64,000 nucleotides of DNA from the NCBI GenBank assembly GCA_019695265.1, contig JAIBAJ010000007.1:1-64000 (forward strand). Direction: 5' to 3'. Of the stretch, positions 61,079-64,000 are shown piece by piece; the stretch's first letter is position 1; the number at the start of each line of letters is the position of its first letter. This DNA comes from Bacteroidia bacterium (lineage in GTDB: Bacteria; Bacteroidota; Bacteroidia; JAIBAJ01). A model generated the notes under the pieces. It made no database searches. It worked only from the letters and a program-made list of their open reading frames with translations, and was not told the DNA's origin. The position numbers and the translations under genes were made by a program.

Positions 61079-63487
61079 TTAAAAATTATAAGGTTCGGCT
61101 TCCATTAAAATAGTCAAAATCGTTTCCACCACATCTTCTGCATTGGGTTTTGAAAAATAATCTCCATCGGTTCCGTAAGCAGGACGGTGAGCTTTTGCAG
61201 AAATCGCCACCGGCTTACTATCCAGGAAGCGATAAGCTCCTTGTTCATCGAGTACTTGTTGCATCATATAAGCAGAAGCCCCACCCGGAACATCCTCATC
61301 CAGAAAAACTATGCGATTTGTTTTTTGCAGACTCTTAACAATGCATCCATCCAAATCAAATGGAAGCAAGGTCTGTACGTCTATCAATTCAACCGACACA
61401 CCTTCTTCTTTCAGTTGTTCAATGGCGTCTAGGGCTATTCGAACACAAGAACCATAGGTAACCAAGGTAATATCATTTCCTTCAACCAATACTTCCGGGC
61501 GGCCCAAAGGAACTGTAAATTCACCTAAATTGCTGGGGAGGTTTTCCTTGGATCTGTAACCATTTAAAGGTTCCACAACTATTGCCGGCTCATCAGCCTG
61601 AAGCAAAAGGTTATACATTCCGGCGGCTTGTACCATGTTTCGAGGCACACAAATATGCATTCCACGAAGCGAGTGAATCAGGCTTCCCATCGGAGATCCA
61701 CTGTGCCAAATTCCTTCTAAACGATGCCCCCTGGTTCGGATAATTGCCGGAGCTTTTTGTCCACCTTTGGTTCGGTAATGCAAGGTAGCCAAATCATCGG
61801 TCATCATTTGCAAACCATAAAAAACATAGTCTAAATATTGAATTTCAGCAATAGGCCGTATTCCTCTCAAAGCCAAACCAATACCTTGTCCGACAATTGT
61901 ACATTCACGGATACCTACATCAAAAATTCGAGTAGTTCCAAACTTCTTTTGCAATCCTTCAAAACCCTGGTTTACGTCGCCAATATTACCCAAATCCTCA
62001 CCAAAGGCTACCAGATTAGGGTATTTTTCAAACAATTTATCAAAGTTAAATTTAATCACCTCTCTCCCATCCACCGAGCTTGGAGTATCCGGAAATACAG
62101 GTTTGGTTTCGGCAATTGACAAAGCACTCCATTGGCTTCGGCTATGCAGACATGAATTGTAATCTTCCCGATTTTTCTCATTTGTTTGCTCATACCAATT
62201 TTGTAGCGCTTTTCGATGCGAGTTATCCAATCCCATGGTTGCCCGCAAGGATTTTCTGACAGCCACCTGAATATCTTTTTTACCAGGGTCAATAGCAGTT
62301 GCCAGGGCTGAACGATACTTCAATAAATCTTCCCTATTTCCCAAATCTTTGGCCAATGAATCTATCAAAGAAAGTGCTGTTTGAAGGTCGGTTTTTATGG
62401 ATTGCGTATAGGCTTCCCATGCTTTTCTTCGACCTTCTTTTACCTGATTTTTGACTTCTTCTTCCACCTGGTCAAGCTCTTGCTCTGTTGCCAGGGCATT
62501 TTCAACCATCCATTTACGCATTTTTACCAGACAGTCGAAATCCACTTCCCATTGCAAGCGTTCTTTTGATTTGTAACGTTCATGAGAACCTGAAGTAGAA
62601 TGGCCTTGAGGCTGAGTTACCTCTTGAATATGGAACAATACCGGAGTATGGGTACTTCTGCATTCATCGATTCCTTTTTCATACATTTCAATTAAACCGG
62701 CGTAATCCCATCCTTTTCCGGTATAGATCCGCAAGCCATTGGTACCTTCTTCTTTTTCGAAACCTGCTAATACTTTCGAAATACTTTCCTTGGTAGTTTG
62801 AATTTTCTTGGGAACCGAAATACCATATCCGTCGTCCCAAACACTTACTGCCAAAGGCACTTGCAAAACACCAGCGGCATTAATTGTTTCCCAAAAATGG
62901 CCTTCCGAGGTACTTGCATCGCCAATAGTTACAAAAGCTACTTCATTTCCTCCTTGGGTAAAGGAAGGGAAATTGGAAATAGTTTCTTCATTTCTATAAA
63001 TTTTCGATGCCAATGCCAGGCCAAGCGCTCTGGGCATTTGCGCGGCAGTAGGTGATATATCCGACGAAACGTTGTAATGTTGAGTTTGATCCTTCCAGCT
63101 ACCATCGGCATTTAGAATTCGGGTTCCATAATGACCATTCATGGAGCGACCAGCCGAGGAAGGTTCGGCTACCACATCCGTATGGGCATACAATTGTGCA
63201 AAAAACTCTTGAACAGTTAAAAGTCCGAGTGCCATCATAAAGGTTTGATCGCGGTAATAACCGGCTCTCCAGTCTCCTTTTTGAAATGCCTTAGACATGG
63301 CAATTTGTGCAATTTCTTTTCCATCTCCAAAAATTCCGAATTTGGCCTTTCCGGTAAGCACTTCTTTACGGCCGGTTAAACTTGCCTGACGACTAATTTG
63401 AGCAATTTTATAATCGTTCAGCACCAGTTGTTTATATTCTTCAAAGCTAAGTTCCACGGCCTTATCCTGCTTGTTTTCGTTCGACAT
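61079..63487 (-). CDS. Fused alpha-beta E1 component of a 2-oxoacid (branched-chain-type) dehydrogenase
   Basis: 802 residues from the ATG at 63487 (MSNENKQDKAVELSFEEYKQ); the frame is open to 63574, but the promoter TATCTTTG (63508-63515) lies inside that region. The first half is E1-alpha: TPP-Mg block GDASTSEGHFWETINAAGVL with SVWDDGYGISVP, and a GHSTSGSHERYK phosphorylation-loop-like segment. The second half is E1-beta (VAFGEDLGNIGDVNQGFEGL, GIGLALRGIRPIAEIQYLDY, LVTYGSCVRIALDAIEQLKE). It decarboxylates a 2-oxoacid with TPP and passes the acyl group to E2; branched-chain substrates are likeliest. E2 and E3 are not in the window. Confidence 0.92.
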   Translation of the reverse strand: MSNENKQDKAVELSFEEYKQLVLNDYKIAQISRQASLTGRKEVLTGKAKFGIFGDGKEIAQIAMSKAFQKGDWRAGYYRDQTFMMALGLLTVQEFFAQLYAHTDVVAEPSSAGRSMNGHYGTRILNADGSWKDQTQHYNVSSDISPTAAQMPRALGLALASKIYRNEETISNFPSFTQGGNEVAFVTIGDASTSEGHFWETINAAGVLQVPLAVSVWDDGYGISVPKKIQTTKESISKVLAGFEKEEGTNGLRIYTGKGWDYAGLIEMYEKGIDECRSTHTPVLFHIQEVTQPQGHSTSGSHERYKSKERLQWEVDFDCLVKMRKWMVENALATEQELDQVEEEVKNQVKEGRRKAWEAYTQSIKTDLQTALSLIDSLAKDLGNREDLLKYRSALATAIDPGKKDIQVAVRKSLRATMGLDNSHRKALQNWYEQTNEKNREDYNSCLHSRSQWSALSIAETKPVFPDTPSSVDGREVIKFNFDKLFEKYPNLVAFGEDLGNIGDVNQGFEGLQKKFGTTRIFDVGIRECTIVGQGIGLALRGIRPIAEIQYLDYVFYGLQMMTDDLATLHYRTKGGQKAPAIIRTRGHRLEGIWHSGSPMGSLIHSLRGMHICVPRNMVQAAGMYNLLLQADEPAIVVEPLNGYRSKENLPSNLGEFTVPLGRPEVLVEGNDITLVTYGSCVRIALDAIEQLKEEGVSVELIDVQTLLPFDLDGCIVKSLQKTNRIVFLDEDVPGGASAYMMQQVLDEQGAYRFLDSKPVAISAKAHRPAYGTDGDYFSKPNAEDVVETILTILMEAEPYNF

Positions 63488-63507
63488 GGTTTTAATTTCT
63501 ATGTTCG

Positions 63508-63515
63508 CAAAGATA
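63508..63515 (-). promoter_or_regulatory. -7 box of the E1-hmgA operon
   Basis: TATCTTTG on the minus strand, 20 nt before the ATG at 63487; supports this start over the upstream in-frame ATG. Confidence 0.65.
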
Positions 63516-63800
63516 GGCACGGAAGTTTCAAAAATACTTTTCTCGGATGAAACATCATGAATGTTGTTGGACAAAAGTAAAAGGATGAAGGAAGGATAAA
63601 ATACCCTGAACTAGGGAAACTGCATCGAACTGACCAATATCAGTAAGGAAAAATATGGTGGGGCATTTCAGCATTTTAATCCCAAATTCCAAAAGAAGCT
63701 AAACTTTTGTTGGAATTTCGGTTGAATGGACTTACATTGCCTTGTAGCTTTGAATCTAAGGCATTACTAACATTTCGGCAAATTCTGAAAGTCCATTTGC

Positions 63801-64000
63801 CTATTTAAATTTCCCTTTAAAATTGACAATAAATTCAGCAATTTTAGAACTATACTCCTTAAATTCGGGTGAGTATTTGTCTATGTTGAGATCATTTTTT
63901 ATCCACAAACTTAGGGCACCATCCACATAATAGGCCTTTTGATGATCTTCCCTCCTACCCGTTTTAGGATTTATCCAAATTTGTTCTGAGAAAAAAAGTT
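63801..64000 (-). CDS. C-terminal part of a hypothetical protein cut by the window edge
   Basis: A minus-strand frame enters from the right edge and ends at TAG (63803-63801), giving 66 codons with good coding character: LFFSEQIWINPKTGRREDHQ, YYVDGALSLWIKNDLNIDKY and a Lys-rich end FIVNFKGKFK. No family is recognised and the start is outside. The stretch 63575-63800 between this stop and the E1 promoter shows nothing else. Confidence 0.6.
   Translation of the reverse strand, partial: LFFSEQIWINPKTGRREDHQKAYYVDGALSLWIKNDLNIDKYSPEFKEYSSKIAEFIVNFKGKFK

Overview
The window is a piece of a Bacteroidota chromosome, most likely Flavobacteriia/Sphingobacteriia/Chitinophagia-like; the genus cannot be fixed from sequence alone. 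Evidence: many secreted proteins end in type IX secretion (T9SS) sorting domains; -7 boxes read TAnnTTTG; rpmG is followed by the Bacteroidota-specific DUF4295 gene; the 2-oxoacid dehydrogenase E1 is an alpha-beta fusion; DNA is AT-rich. No rRNA, tRNA, phage, IS element or CRISPR array was seen.

Layout. 1-1530: 3' part of typA. 1.5-8.5 kb: an accessory, partly decayed stretch with a GNAT gene beside a large attC-like hairpin, a small lipoprotein, a frameshifted subtilase lacking its catalytic Asp, a T9SS beta-propeller-like protein, a broken PKD/Ig protein, and a small secreted-protein gene flanked by 14-nt inverted repeats. 8.7-25.4 kb: T9SS subtilase, dnaX (split by an A10 tract), deoxynucleoside kinase, hemolysin III-like protein, thiolase, M19 peptidase, proC, then rpmG-DUF4295-ftsY-cysC facing dnaG, and gcvT-comB. 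25.5-37.8 kb: secreted proteins, an ArsR regulator with a double operator and an SRPBCC-VOC fusion, PAP2 phosphatase, degenerate Rieske lipoprotein, an ECF sigma factor module, and a prenyltransferase-lptE-TPR-secG operon. 38-43.7 kb: sugar epimerase, two Wzz-like proteins, O-antigen ligase-like protein, ABC permease. 43.8-59.3 kb: three very large PKD-rich T9SS proteins (one an M43 protease, one with an L-type lectin domain), three Cys-rich lipoproteins, ribosomal protein THX, a TerB-DnaJ protein, an RND/ABC adaptor. 59.9-63.5 kb: hmgA and fused 2-oxoacid dehydrogenase E1.

The most striking feature is a family of ten intergenic elements of about 150-160 nt (near 1.6, 8.6, 16.0, 25.6, 27.1, 32.3, 38.1, 52.7, 53.1 and 59.7 kb). 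They share terminal boxes (TTGCACC at one end, GGGCCCGCC or GGGACCCGCC at the other) and nested helices whose two sides change together between copies. Five sit 13-28 nt behind a stop codon, always in the same orientation to that gene. This looks like a multicopy structured RNA or single-strand-DNA hairpin element that I do not recognise as a named family. A second strong signal is dnaX, whose reading frame breaks at A10 exactly after the clamp-loader domains, as expected for slippage producing short (gamma) and long (tau) forms. Several genes (dnaX, gcvT, the prenyltransferase, the Rieske-like lipoprotein) have a TAnnTTTG box only 4-5 nt before the ATG, suggesting leaderless mRNAs.
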